From contig NZ_SRLB01000017.1 in the NCBI RefSeq assembly GCF_004745635.1, forward strand, positions 93,846 through 157,845: a stretch of 64,000 nt of DNA, read 5' to 3'. Source of the DNA: Methylobacterium nonmethylotrophicum (GTDB taxonomy: Bacteria > Pseudomonadota > Alphaproteobacteria > Rhizobiales > Beijerinckiaceae). This document shows, in pieces, positions 28,964 to 37,259 of the stretch. Within the stretch, counting starts at the first letter, position 1, and each line of letters begins with the position of its first letter. Both the position numbers and the translations under genes were made by a program. The notes beneath the pieces are model-generated. The model had not been told where the DNA came from, did no database searches, and saw nothing but the letters and a program-made list of their open reading frames with translations.

Positions 28964-29382
28964 CGCCGGGGACGGATGACCCCTTGCTCAGAGCCTGTCT
29001 GACTCGCTGCGACCGATTTGAAACCGATTGAAAGCCTATTCGAGGTAAGAGGATACCACCGCGAAGAAATCTTCTGTCCCATACGCGACCTCATCCTGAG
29101 GTGCGATCGCAGAGAGCCTCGAAGGAGGCCTCCAGAGATCTTCGAAATTTCTGGAGGCCTCCTTCGAGGTCAGTCGATTTTCAATCGACTGATACCATCG
29201 GCCCAGGATGCTGACGCATCGGGCCGATGACCCATCTCGAATTTTCGATGTCAAGCCAGAGGCTTGGCGAAAATTCGAGAACGGAACCAAAGGTCGTTTT
29301 CAACGACCGTTGGTATGACGCCTCAGGATGAGGCTGTGGTTGGGACAAATGTTATCGATTGATCAAACAGGCTCCCGGACGA
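28964..29382. other. Gene-free spacer filled by a hairpin-cascade repeat
   Basis: No gene is seen between pnkp and the convergent esterase. Most of the 419 bp is the structured element at 29089-29333, described separately. Confidence 0.7.
29089..29333. repeat. Hairpin-cascade element bounded by CCTCATCCTGAGG
   Basis: Bounded by CCTCATCCTGAGG at 29089-29101 and its inverted near-copy CCTCAGGATGAGG at 29321-29333. Inside are five consecutive inverted repeats: 29117-29135 with 29151-29169 (19 bp perfect); 29171-29179 with 29183-29191; 29196-29204 with 29221-29229; 29235-29247 with 29268-29280; and about 29292-29308. A shorter relative is at 1382-1529. It resembles a mosaic of nested palindromic repeats; there is no coding sequence. 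Confidence 0.8.
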
Positions 29383-30465
29383 TCACTTGCCCAGATGCTT
29401 GTCGAAGAACCCGGCGATCTCCTCGAACACCTTGCGGGTCTCCGGCGCGGTGTCGTCGCGGATGTAGTGGGCATGCGACTGGCCCTCGCCCACCTGCAGG
29501 GCGGCCTCGACGCCGGCATCCCGCAGCCTGCGGTGCACCCGCACGGTGTTCGACAGGAGCAGGTCGCGGGTGCCGGTGGTCAGGATCGTCGGCGGGAAGC
29601 CGTGCATGTCGCCGTAGACCGGCGACAGCATCGGGTCCTTGAGGTCGTGGCCGTTGGCGTAGACCTTGGCGCCGTCGTCGCAGAAGCCGTCGGGCGAGAC
29701 CAGCACGTTGTCGAGCATCGCGTTGGTGACGAAGCTGTCGCCGACCTTGGTGGTGTCCGACATCGGCGTCCCGGGGGCGATCGCGGCCGGGAGCGGCAGC
29801 CCCTCCTGCTTGGCGCGCAGCACCATCGCGAGGGTCAGCGCCCCGCCGGCCGAGGTGCCGAAGATCGCCGTCTTCTTCGGGTCGGCCATCTTGGTGGCCG
29901 CCTTCCAGACCGTCATGGCGTCGTCGTGGGCGGCCGGGTAGTAGGCCTCCGGCGGCATGCGGTAATCGACGGAGATGACCTTGAAGCGGCCGAACCCGGC
30001 CATGAAGATGGCCTCGGGCAGGCCGGCCTCGCCGGGATTGAGCACGTAGCAGCCGCCATGGACGTGCACGAGGAGCCGGTCGCGGTTCTCGGGCGGGATC
30101 TCCGCGGGGGTGAGGATGAAGGCCCGCACGCCGTCGATGGTGGTGCGCTCGACCTTCACCTTCAGGCGCTCGAGCATGCCCGGCACCAGCTTCCCGAGCG
30201 CGGCCGCGCCGGCTTCGGCGACCGGCTTCCACTCCTCGCCGGTCTTGGGATGGATGTTCCAGTTGCTGCGCAGCGGCGCGCCGATGATCTTCGCCATCTG
30301 CGGGCTGACATCGGCCGGCACCGGGACGCTCTTGGCCGGCACCTGGAGGGGCGGGGCCTGGGGGGATTCCTGAGCCCCTGCGGACGCGATGGCGAGCCAC
30401 CCGGCCAGCACCCCACTCCACCGGCCAAGCCTCCGCCGGCCAAGCCGGCGCGAACGAACGATCAT
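29383..30465 (-). CDS. Exported alpha/beta-hydrolase (HSL-type esterase)
   Basis: 360 aa from the ATG at 30465 with GGGAGGAG upstream. An N-terminal Arg-rich start and hydrophobic core (ending ASAGA near residue 31) form a signal peptide, so it is probably periplasmic or secreted. The oxyanion motif HGG is at 136-138, the nucleophile is Ser205 in GTSAGG, and Asp and His candidates are in TGTRDLLL and SHAHY. This layout is that of hormone-sensitive-lipase-like esterases acting on short acyl esters. Confidence 0.87.
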   Translation of the reverse strand: MIVRSRRLGRRRLGRWSGVLAGWLAIASAGAQESPQAPPLQVPAKSVPVPADVSPQMAKIIGAPLRSNWNIHPKTGEEWKPVAEAGAAALGKLVPGMLERLKVKVERTTIDGVRAFILTPAEIPPENRDRLLVHVHGGCYVLNPGEAGLPEAIFMAGFGRFKVISVDYRMPPEAYYPAAHDDAMTVWKAATKMADPKKTAIFGTSAGGALTLAMVLRAKQEGLPLPAAIAPGTPMSDTTKVGDSFVTNAMLDNVLVSPDGFCDDGAKVYANGHDLKDPMLSPVYGDMHGFPPTILTTGTRDLLLSNTVRVHRRLRDAGVEAALQVGEGQSHAHYIRDDTAPETRKVFEEIAGFFDKHLGK

Positions 30466-30947
30466 GGGCCCTTCTCCTCCCGCCGCGCCGCCTCGTCTCG
30501 GGCGGCGTTCTACGGCTGTGAGATCTTAGGGCGCGAGATCGGTTTGCCTACATGGCGCACGCGAGAGGGCACAGGTCATCATGTGGATGGCCCGGAGCCG
30601 AACCGGGAAACACGTCGTGCGCCTTCCTCTATCCACGCCCGCAGGGCTGTCCGGGGACAATCGTTTGAAGACGAGGCGCGGGATCCCCTCTCCCGTGTGG
30701 GAGAGGGGTAGGGGTGAGGGTGGCTCGGGTTCAGGATTAAGCACTGAGCGTCCAAATGCGCGGCTCAACAGTCCAGTCTCGTTCTGAACCGTCGCCACCC
30801 TCACCCCCGGCCCCTCTCCCACACGGGAGAGGGGGAGATGTGCCTCTTCTTTCTCCCGACAGCCCTGCCGGGCCCGGAAGGGGAGGCGCGCGACCAATCT
30901 GGAGCGATTACCTCAGTGCCGGTCCCGAGACGGGGGGAGGGTCGCCC
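30466..30947. other. Gene-free spacer containing a long palindrome
   Basis: No gene is seen in the 482 bp between the esterase start and the end of the nitronate-monooxygenase-like gene. About 235 bp is the inverted repeat at 30637-30872. The remainder should hold the esterase promoter. Confidence 0.6.
30637..30872. repeat. Long inverted repeat (MITE-like palindrome)
   Basis: Inner arms at 30685-30724 and 30794-30834 (about 40 bp, near perfect) each contain a smaller hairpin CCCCTCTCCCGTGTGGGAG. The symmetry continues outward with GCAGGGCTGT at about 30641 and its complement near 30862. The central segment carries a further TTCAG/CTGAA pair. No open frame or transposase is associated. It is probably a dispersed, non-autonomous palindromic element related to the hairpin at 4630-4656. 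Confidence 0.7.
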
Positions 30948-31898
30948 TCACCCCAGCCGGGCCCGGGCCGCCGCGTATTCCGCCTTGAGCCGGTCGATCA
31001 CCACCGCGGTCGCCGGCGCGTCGTCGATGGTGCCGACGCCCTGGCCGGCGCCCCAGATGTCGCGCCAGGCCTTGGTCGTGCCCGAGCCGAAATTCATCTT
31101 GGTCTTGTCGACCTCCGGCAGGGCGTTGGGGTCGAGGCCGGCGGCGGTCACGCTGGGGCGCAGGTAGTTGCCCGGCACGCCGGTGAAGTAGGGGGTGTAC
31201 ATGACGTCCGCCGCCGTCGTGCCGACGATCATCTCCTTGTAGGCCGGGGCGGCGTTGGCCTCCTGCGTGGCGATGAAGCGGGTGCCCATATAGGCCAGGT
31301 CCGCCCCCATCGCCTGGGCCGCGAGGATCGCGTCGCCGGTGGTGATCGCGCCCGACAGGATCAGCGGCCCGTCGTAGAAGCGGCGCATCTCGCCGACGAG
31401 GGCGAAGGGCGAGAGCGTGCCGGCATGGCCCCCGGCCCCGGCGCAGACCAGGATCAGCCCGTCGACGCCGGCCTCCAGCGCCTTCTCGGCGTGGCGCACC
31501 GTGGTGACGTCGTGGAAGACGAGGCCGCCCCAGCCATGCGCCGCCGACACCACCGCGTCGGGTGCGCGCAGCGACGTGATGATGATCGGGACCTTGTGCT
31601 TGGCGCAGACCGTCATGTCGTGCTCGAGCCGGTCGTTCGAGGCGTGGACGATCTGGTTGACGGCGAAAGGCGCGACGATCCGGTCGGGCTCCGCCGCCTT
31701 GGCCTGGCTGAGCGCCCCGGTGATCCGGGTCAGCCATTCGTCGAGGGCTTCCTTGGGCCGGGCGTTGAGGGCCGGGAAGGAGCCGACGATGCCGTTGACG
31801 CACTGGGCGATGACCAGTTCCGGCCCCGAGACGATGAACATCGGCGAGGCGATCACCGGCAGGGCGAGGGCGGAGGAGAGGCTGTCGGGCAGGGACAT
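30948..31898 (-). CDS. Nitronate monooxygenase / NPD-family FMN protein
   Basis: 316 aa from the ATG at 31898. A TIM-barrel flavoprotein of the 2-nitropropane-dioxygenase family: opening LPVIASPMFIVSGPELV, a central GAGGHAG motif that binds FMN phosphate, and AMGADLAYMGTRFIAT. The catalytic His-type segment GGHAGTLSP is present. The family oxidises nitronates or acts as an enoyl reductase; the substrate cannot be assigned. It is divergent from the serine hydrolase at 32072. Confidence 0.85.
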   Translation of the reverse strand: MSLPDSLSSALALPVIASPMFIVSGPELVIAQCVNGIVGSFPALNARPKEALDEWLTRITGALSQAKAAEPDRIVAPFAVNQIVHASNDRLEHDMTVCAKHKVPIIITSLRAPDAVVSAAHGWGGLVFHDVTTVRHAEKALEAGVDGLILVCAGAGGHAGTLSPFALVGEMRRFYDGPLILSGAITTGDAILAAQAMGADLAYMGTRFIATQEANAAPAYKEMIVGTTAADVMYTPYFTGVPGNYLRPSVTAAGLDPNALPEVDKTKMNFGSGTTKAWRDIWGAGQGVGTIDDAPATAVVIDRLKAEYAAARARLG

Positions 31899-32071
31899 CG
31901 GCGGCGTGGCTCCCAAGGACGCGTTCTGAGGGTCTCGTTCACGAGGTACCGTTACGCTACCGCATCGCACCGAGGCCCGGGAGCGGTCAACGGGCCTCGC
32001 AACCGCCCCCTTGACGCGCGCCTGCGCCGGCTCTCCTGTTCGCGTCTCCACGGACGACCAGGAGTCACGGC

Positions 32072-33292
32072 GTGCAGGCTGAGATCGGAACCCCGGAGGC
32101 GGTCGGCCTCTCGTCGGAGCGGCTGGAACGGATCGTCCCGTGGATGCGGGGCTACGTCGAGGCCGGCAAGCTGCCGGGCCTGTCGGTGACCGTGGCCCGG
32201 CGCGGCCAGGTGGTCTTCTCCCGCCAGGAGGGCCTGCGCGACCTCGCCCGGGACCTGCCGATGGAGGACGACACCATCGTGCGCATCTACTCGATGACGA
32301 AGCCGCTCACCTCGACGGCGATCCTGATGCTGTACGAGGAGGGCCTGTTTCAGCTCGACGACCCGATCACCCGATTCCTGCCGGAGTTCCGCGACATGCG
32401 GGTGCTGGTCGGCGGCAGCCGGCTGCGGCCCGAGACGGTGCCGGCCGAGCGCGACATCACCGTCCGCGATCTCCTGACCCACACCTCGGGCCTCTCCTAC
32501 GGCTTCATGGACGCGACGCTCGTCGACCGGATGTACCGGGAGGAGGGCGTCGACTTCCAGACCGCCGAAACCTCGCTCGCCGACGTGGTGGCCAAGGCCG
32601 CCCGGCAGCCGCTGCTGGCCCAGCCGGGGGCGGAGTGGAACTACAGCATCGCCACCGACGTGCTGGGCCACCTCGTGGCGGTGATCTCAGGGATGCCCTT
32701 CGACGCCTTCCTGCGCGAGCGGATCATCCGGCCGCTCGGCATGGTCGACACCGACTTCCACGTCCCGCCGGAGAAGATCTCCCGCTTCGCCTCGAACTAC
32801 GCGCTCGGCGAGGGCGGCCGGCTGACGCTCATCGACGACGCCCGCGAGGGCCGCTACACGCGCCCCCGCGCCGTGCCGTCGGGGGGCGGCGGCCTCGTCT
32901 CGACCGCGGCCGACTACGCCCGGTTCTGCCGCTTCATCCTCAACGGCGGGGCGCTCGACGGCGTGCGGCTCTTGGGCCGCAAGACCGTGGCGCTGATGAC
33001 GATGAACCACCTGCGCGGCGACCTCGCCGATATGGGCCAGCCGCGCTTCTCGGAATCGAGCTACAGCGGCATCGGCTTCGGCTTAGGCTTCTCGGTGATG
33101 CTCGACCCGGCCAAGGCCCAGATCCTCGGCACCCCGGGCGAGGTCGCCTGGGGCGGGGCGGCCTCGACGGCGTTCTGGATCGACCCCGCCGAGGAGCTGT
33201 TCGTGATCATGCTGACGCAGCTCATGCCGTCCTCGACCTGGCCGATCCGGCGCGAATTGCGGGTGCTGACCTACGCGGCGCTCACGGAGTAA
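32072..33292 (+). CDS. Serine hydrolase, class C beta-lactamase/EstB type
   Basis: 406 aa from a GTG at 32072 with CAGGAG upstream. The penicillin-binding-protein/beta-lactamase fold is indicated by Ser74-M-T-Lys77 (IYSMTKPL), Tyr191 in NYSIATD and WGG near residue 360. There is no signal peptide, so it is more likely a cytoplasmic esterase than a true beta-lactamase. Substrate unknown. Confidence 0.87.
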   Translation: MQAEIGTPEAVGLSSERLERIVPWMRGYVEAGKLPGLSVTVARRGQVVFSRQEGLRDLARDLPMEDDTIVRIYSMTKPLTSTAILMLYEEGLFQLDDPITRFLPEFRDMRVLVGGSRLRPETVPAERDITVRDLLTHTSGLSYGFMDATLVDRMYREEGVDFQTAETSLADVVAKAARQPLLAQPGAEWNYSIATDVLGHLVAVISGMPFDAFLRERIIRPLGMVDTDFHVPPEKISRFASNYALGEGGRLTLIDDAREGRYTRPRAVPSGGGGLVSTAADYARFCRFILNGGALDGVRLLGRKTVALMTMNHLRGDLADMGQPRFSESSYSGIGFGLGFSVMLDPAKAQILGTPGEVAWGGAASTAFWIDPAEELFVIMLTQLMPSSTWPIRRELRVLTYAALTE

Positions 33293-33355
33293 GCGCGGCG
33301 CTGACCGACTGAGCGCCGCGCGCATCGGGCGAGCCTCGCGATCACGGAGAGATCG

Positions 33356-34144
33356 TCACGCCACCGCCCGGCGGTAGAGGTGCCAGGTGGCGTGGCCGAG
33401 CACCGGCAGCACCACCGCGAGCCCGACGAACAGCGACACCATGCCGAGGACCAGGAGCCCCGCCACGATGGCGCCCCAGGCGAGCATCGTGCCGGGGTTC
33501 TCGCGCATCAGCGCCAGGGACGTCTCGATCGCGGTGCCGGCATCCGCGTCCTTGTCGATGATGAGCGGGATCGAGACCGCGCTCACGGCGAGCGCCAGGA
33601 GCGAGAAGGCCGCGCCCACGAGGTTGCCGACGAGGATCAGGCCCCAGCCCCGGGGCGTGGTCAGCACGTCGTCCAGGAAGGCCAGCAGCGAGGGCTCGCT
33701 GACCTCGCCGAACAGCGCCCAGTACAGCCCCATGGCGGTGCAGAGCCAGGCGAGGAAGATCACCGCCAGCACCACGCCGACCGCCACGACCGCCTTGGCC
33801 GAGCGGCCCTGCAGGGGGGCGTAGGCATCGGCCCAGGTCGCCGGCAGGCCCCATTCCCGCCGCCGGCTGAGCTCGTAGAGGCCGAGCGCCGCGAACGGCC
33901 CGATCAGCGCGAAGCCGGCGGCGAGCGGGAACAGGATCGGGATCAGGTCGCGCTCGAAGGTCGCCGCCGCGATCACCACGCCGGCGATCGGATAGATCAG
34001 CACCACGAACAGCACGTGGGTCGGCATCGCCAGGAAGTCGTCGAAGCCCCGCGACAGGGCCGCCTTGAGGTCCTGGACGCCGATCCGCCGCACGGCCGGT
34101 CGGGCGGCGGCGTAGCCATGGATGAGGGTGGACGAACTCGTCAT
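33356..34144 (-). CDS. DUF2189-family integral membrane protein
   Basis: 262 aa from the ATG at 34144 with GGAGGAAGCG upstream. About six hydrophobic segments. The family signature region LSRGFDDFLAMPTHVLF near the N-terminus, LYELSRRREWG in the middle and HATWHLYRRAVA at the end match DUF2189 proteins as I remember them. Function unknown; the family often sits near respiratory genes. Confidence 0.75.
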   Translation of the reverse strand: MTSSSTLIHGYAAARPAVRRIGVQDLKAALSRGFDDFLAMPTHVLFVVLIYPIAGVVIAAATFERDLIPILFPLAAGFALIGPFAALGLYELSRRREWGLPATWADAYAPLQGRSAKAVVAVGVVLAVIFLAWLCTAMGLYWALFGEVSEPSLLAFLDDVLTTPRGWGLILVGNLVGAAFSLLALAVSAVSIPLIIDKDADAGTAIETSLALMRENPGTMLAWGAIVAGLLVLGMVSLFVGLAVVLPVLGHATWHLYRRAVA

Positions 34145-34441
34145 CGCGCTTCCTCCGGAGGGAGGCGCCCGCGACGGGGAGGCCGGGCCGCGTTCGGGCC
34201 GTCTGACGGCGGTCCTCAGGCGCCCGGTCCGGCCCGCGAGGGCGCCGGACGATTGGGTCGCATCAAACCTGTTCTACTCGCACCGGGCGGGGAGATCCCC
34301 GCCGCACGCCGCGAGGGTAACGCGGGGCCGGCCCGGCCGCCAAGGGGGTGGCGGGCCTGATCGCGGGACGGTGAGCGGGGCGGAACCGGCCCGGGCCCCG
34401 GCCCGTTCGCCCGGTATCCGGGACGCGGGGGCCGACCAGGC

Positions 34442-35275
34442 ATGAGCGACCCAGGCATGACCGACCTCCCGCAGCACCGCGCCGCCTACGCGGCCCGCAT
34501 CGTCGCCCGGGCCGGCAGCGACGACCCGGCCCTGATCCGCGCCTTCGCGCGCGTGCCGCGCGAGGCCTATTGCGGCCCCGGCCCCTGGACGGTCCTGGCC
34601 GAGGACGGCGTGGCCAGGGTGACGGACCCGGCCGGGCTCTACCGCGACGCGCTGGTGGTCCTGCGGCCGGAGGCCGGCCTCAACAACGGCGAGCCGAGCC
34701 TGCACGCCCTCTGCCTCGCCGCGGCCGGGGTGCGGCCCGGCGAGCGGGTGGTGCAGGTGGGGGCGGGGGGCGGCTACTACACCGCCATCCTGGCCGAGCT
34801 GGTCGGGCGCTCGGGCCGGGTCGACGCCTACGAGATCGAGCCGGGCCTCGCGGCCGCCGCCCGCGCCGCGCTCGACGGCACCGCGCAGGTGCGCGTGCAT
34901 GCGCGCTCCGGTGCGCAAGGCCCGCTGCCCCCGGCCGACCTCGTCACGGTGGCGGCCGGCGCCACGGCGCCGCTGCCGGTCTGGCTCGACGCGCTCGTCC
35001 CCGGCGGCCGCCTGCTGGTGCCGCTGACCGCCGACCGGGGCGGCGGCGGGATGCTGCTGGCGCGCCGCCCGGCGGGGGATGCGGCGGCCTGGCCGGCCCG
35101 GTTCCTGTCGCTGGTGAGCTTCGTGCCCTGCACGGGCGCCCGCCGGCCCGGGGAGGCGGCCCGCCTCGGCCTGGCCTTCCGTGACCGGGACTGGCGCCAG
35201 GTGCGCGCCCTGCATCGGGGCGGGAGGCCGGGACCGGGGGCCTTCGTCGCGGGCGAGGGCTGGTGGCTGGGGTGA
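34442..35275 (+). CDS. Protein-L-isoaspartate methyltransferase-like protein
   Basis: 277 aa from the ATG at 34442 (an in-frame ATG at 34457 is equally plausible). The N-terminal region RAFARVPREAYCGPGPW and the SAM-binding VVQVGAGGGYYTAILAEL (about 103-120) match the PCMT family, which repairs isoaspartyl residues. The canonical substrate-loop motif TISQP is not clear; the equivalent stretch reads NNGEPSLHA. It may therefore be a PCMT homologue with altered substrate. Confidence 0.75.
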   Translation: MSDPGMTDLPQHRAAYAARIVARAGSDDPALIRAFARVPREAYCGPGPWTVLAEDGVARVTDPAGLYRDALVVLRPEAGLNNGEPSLHALCLAAAGVRPGERVVQVGAGGGYYTAILAELVGRSGRVDAYEIEPGLAAAARAALDGTAQVRVHARSGAQGPLPPADLVTVAAGATAPLPVWLDALVPGGRLLVPLTADRGGGGMLLARRPAGDAAAWPARFLSLVSFVPCTGARRPGEAARLGLAFRDRDWRQVRALHRGGRPGPGAFVAGEGWWLG

Positions 35276-35356
35276 GGGCCGGGGTGCCGCGCCGCCCGGT
35301 TCCACGCTACAAGGAGCCGCCTTCCGTCTCACCCCCGTTCTCATCCAAGGCCGACC

Positions 35357-35998
35357 ATGCCGAGCACGCCCCGCGCCGCGATCATCCCGGTGACGCCGTT
35401 CCAGCAGAACTGCACGCTCCTGTGGTGCGAGGCGACGAAGCGGGCCGCGGTGGTCGATCCGGGCGGCGACCTCGACCGGATCCAGGCGGCGATCGCCAAG
35501 ACGGGCGTCACGGTCGAGAAGATCCTGCTCACCCACGGCCATATCGACCATGCCGGCGGCGCGGCGGACCTGCGCGACGCCCTGAACGTGCCGGTCGAGG
35601 GGCCGCACCGGGCCGACAAGCCGCTTCTCGACAGCCTGCCCGAGACCGGGGCCGCCTACGGACTCGACGGCGCGAAGGCGATCACGCCCGACCGCTGGCT
35701 CGACGAGGGCGACACGGTGACGGTCGGCGGCCTCACCTTCGGCGTGCTCCACTGCCCCGGCCACTCCCCCGGCAGCATCGTGCTGGTGAGCCGGGACGCC
35801 CGCTTCGCGCAGGTGGGCGACGTGCTGTTCCGGGGCTCGGTCGGTCGCACCGACCTGCCGGGGGGCGACCACGAAGCCCTGATCTCCGCGATCAAGACCA
35901 AGCTCCTGCCGCTCGGCGACGACGTCGCCTTCATCCCCGGCCACGGGCCGACCGGCACGATCGGCCAGGAGCGGCTGTCGAACATGTTCCTTCAGTAG
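35357..35998 (+). CDS. MBL-fold metallo-hydrolase (glyoxalase II-like)
   Basis: 213-aa binuclear metallo-hydrolase. The metal motif THGHIDH places His60, His62, Asp64 and His65; further ligands are in CPGHSPGS, QVGDVLF and IPGHGPTG. The short form resembles YcbL, with weak glyoxalase II activity. The aldo/keto reductase gene starts 10 bases downstream, suggesting a two-gene operon for aldehyde or thioester detoxification. Confidence 0.88.
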   Translation: MPSTPRAAIIPVTPFQQNCTLLWCEATKRAAVVDPGGDLDRIQAAIAKTGVTVEKILLTHGHIDHAGGAADLRDALNVPVEGPHRADKPLLDSLPETGAAYGLDGAKAITPDRWLDEGDTVTVGGLTFGVLHCPGHSPGSIVLVSRDARFAQVGDVLFRGSVGRTDLPGGDHEALISAIKTKLLPLGDDVAFIPGHGPTGTIGQERLSNMFLQ

Positions 35999-36008
35999 GA
36001 GCTTCCCC

Positions 36009-36971
36009 ATGGACCTGCGTCCCCTCGGCCGCTCCGGCCTCTCGGTCCCGCCCTTCTGCTTCGGCGGCAACGTCTTCGGCTGGACCGCCGACGAGGCGAC
36101 CTCCTTCGCCCTGCTCGACCGGCTGCTCGAGGCCGGCTTCACCTTCGTCGACACCGCCGACGTCTACTCGCGCTGGGCCCCGGGCCACCGGGGCGGGGAA
36201 TCGGAAGAGGTGATCGGCCGCTGGCTCAAGGCGAGCAGGGCCCGCGACCGGATGACCATCGCCACCAAGGTCGGCATGGATATGGGTGAGGGCCGCAAGG
36301 GGCTGAAGGCCGCCTACATCGAGCGGGCGGTGGAGGATTCGCTGCGCCGGCTCCAGACTGACCGGATCGACCTCTACCAGTCCCATCTCGACGACACGGA
36401 GACGCCGCTCGCGGAGACGCTCGCGGCCTATGACCGCCTGATCCGCGCCGGCAAGGTGCGGGCGATCGGCGCCTCGAACTATTCCGCCGCCCGCCTGCGC
36501 GAGGCTTTTGCGGTCTCCGCCCGCGAGGGCCTGCCGCGCTACGAGTGCCTCCAGCCCGAATACAGCCTGGCCGAGCGGGGCGGCTACGAGGCGGAGCTGG
36601 AGCCCCTGTGCCGGGAGGAGGGGATCGGGGTGATCTCCTACTTCTCCCTCGCGGCGGGCTTCCTGACCGGCAAGTACCGGCAGGCCGGCGCCGCCGCGGG
36701 CCGGGCCCGGGAGGCCCGCGTGTCGGGCTACCTCAACCCGCGCGGCTTCGCCTTCCTCGACGTCCTCGACGCGGTCGCCCGGGAGCACGGCGCCAGCCCG
36801 GCCCAGATCGCCATCGCCTGGCTCGTCGCGCGGCCCGGCCTCACCGCGCCGATCGCCAGCGCCACCTCGGTGGCCCAGCTCGACGAGATCCTGGGCGGCG
36901 TGCGCCTCGCCCTCGATCCGGCGGCGGCCGCGCGGCTCGACGAGGCGAGCCGCGGCTCGCTCAAGAGCTAA
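36009..36971 (+). CDS. Aldo/keto reductase
   Basis: 320-aa NADPH-dependent TIM-barrel reductase, with TAGGAG before the ATG. The catalytic tetrad appears as Asp and Tyr in FVDTADVYSRW, Lys in IATKVG and His in YQSHLDD. The C-terminal segment GLTAPIASATSVAQL is the cofactor-binding loop of AKR11/12-type proteins. The substrate is probably an aldehyde or ketone and is not known. Confidence 0.9.
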   Translation: MDLRPLGRSGLSVPPFCFGGNVFGWTADEATSFALLDRLLEAGFTFVDTADVYSRWAPGHRGGESEEVIGRWLKASRARDRMTIATKVGMDMGEGRKGLKAAYIERAVEDSLRRLQTDRIDLYQSHLDDTETPLAETLAAYDRLIRAGKVRAIGASNYSAARLREAFAVSAREGLPRYECLQPEYSLAERGGYEAELEPLCREEGIGVISYFSLAAGFLTGKYRQAGAAAGRAREARVSGYLNPRGFAFLDVLDAVAREHGASPAQIAIAWLVARPGLTAPIASATSVAQLDEILGGVRLALDPAAAARLDEASRGSLKS

Positions 36972-37259
36972 CAATGCCCGTTGGCGGATCCTTAACGGGG
37001 TGCGGCGAAACGTAACTCCCGGTATCGTGCCGCCGGGGCGGACGGGGCACCCGCCGGGCACCGAAAAGCGCCCCCCTGTGGCGCCGAAAACGATGCAATT
37101 TCAAGGCGGAATGCTTACATCACGCATCGACCGGGCCGTGGCTTTCCGCGACCCGGGCCCCGTGAGACACGAAGAGACCCAGACGGTGCCGGATCCGATC
37201 CGGCGCCGGCGCGGACCGCGGCACCCCGTGACGCGCGCCCGCCCGCATCAGGAACCGAC

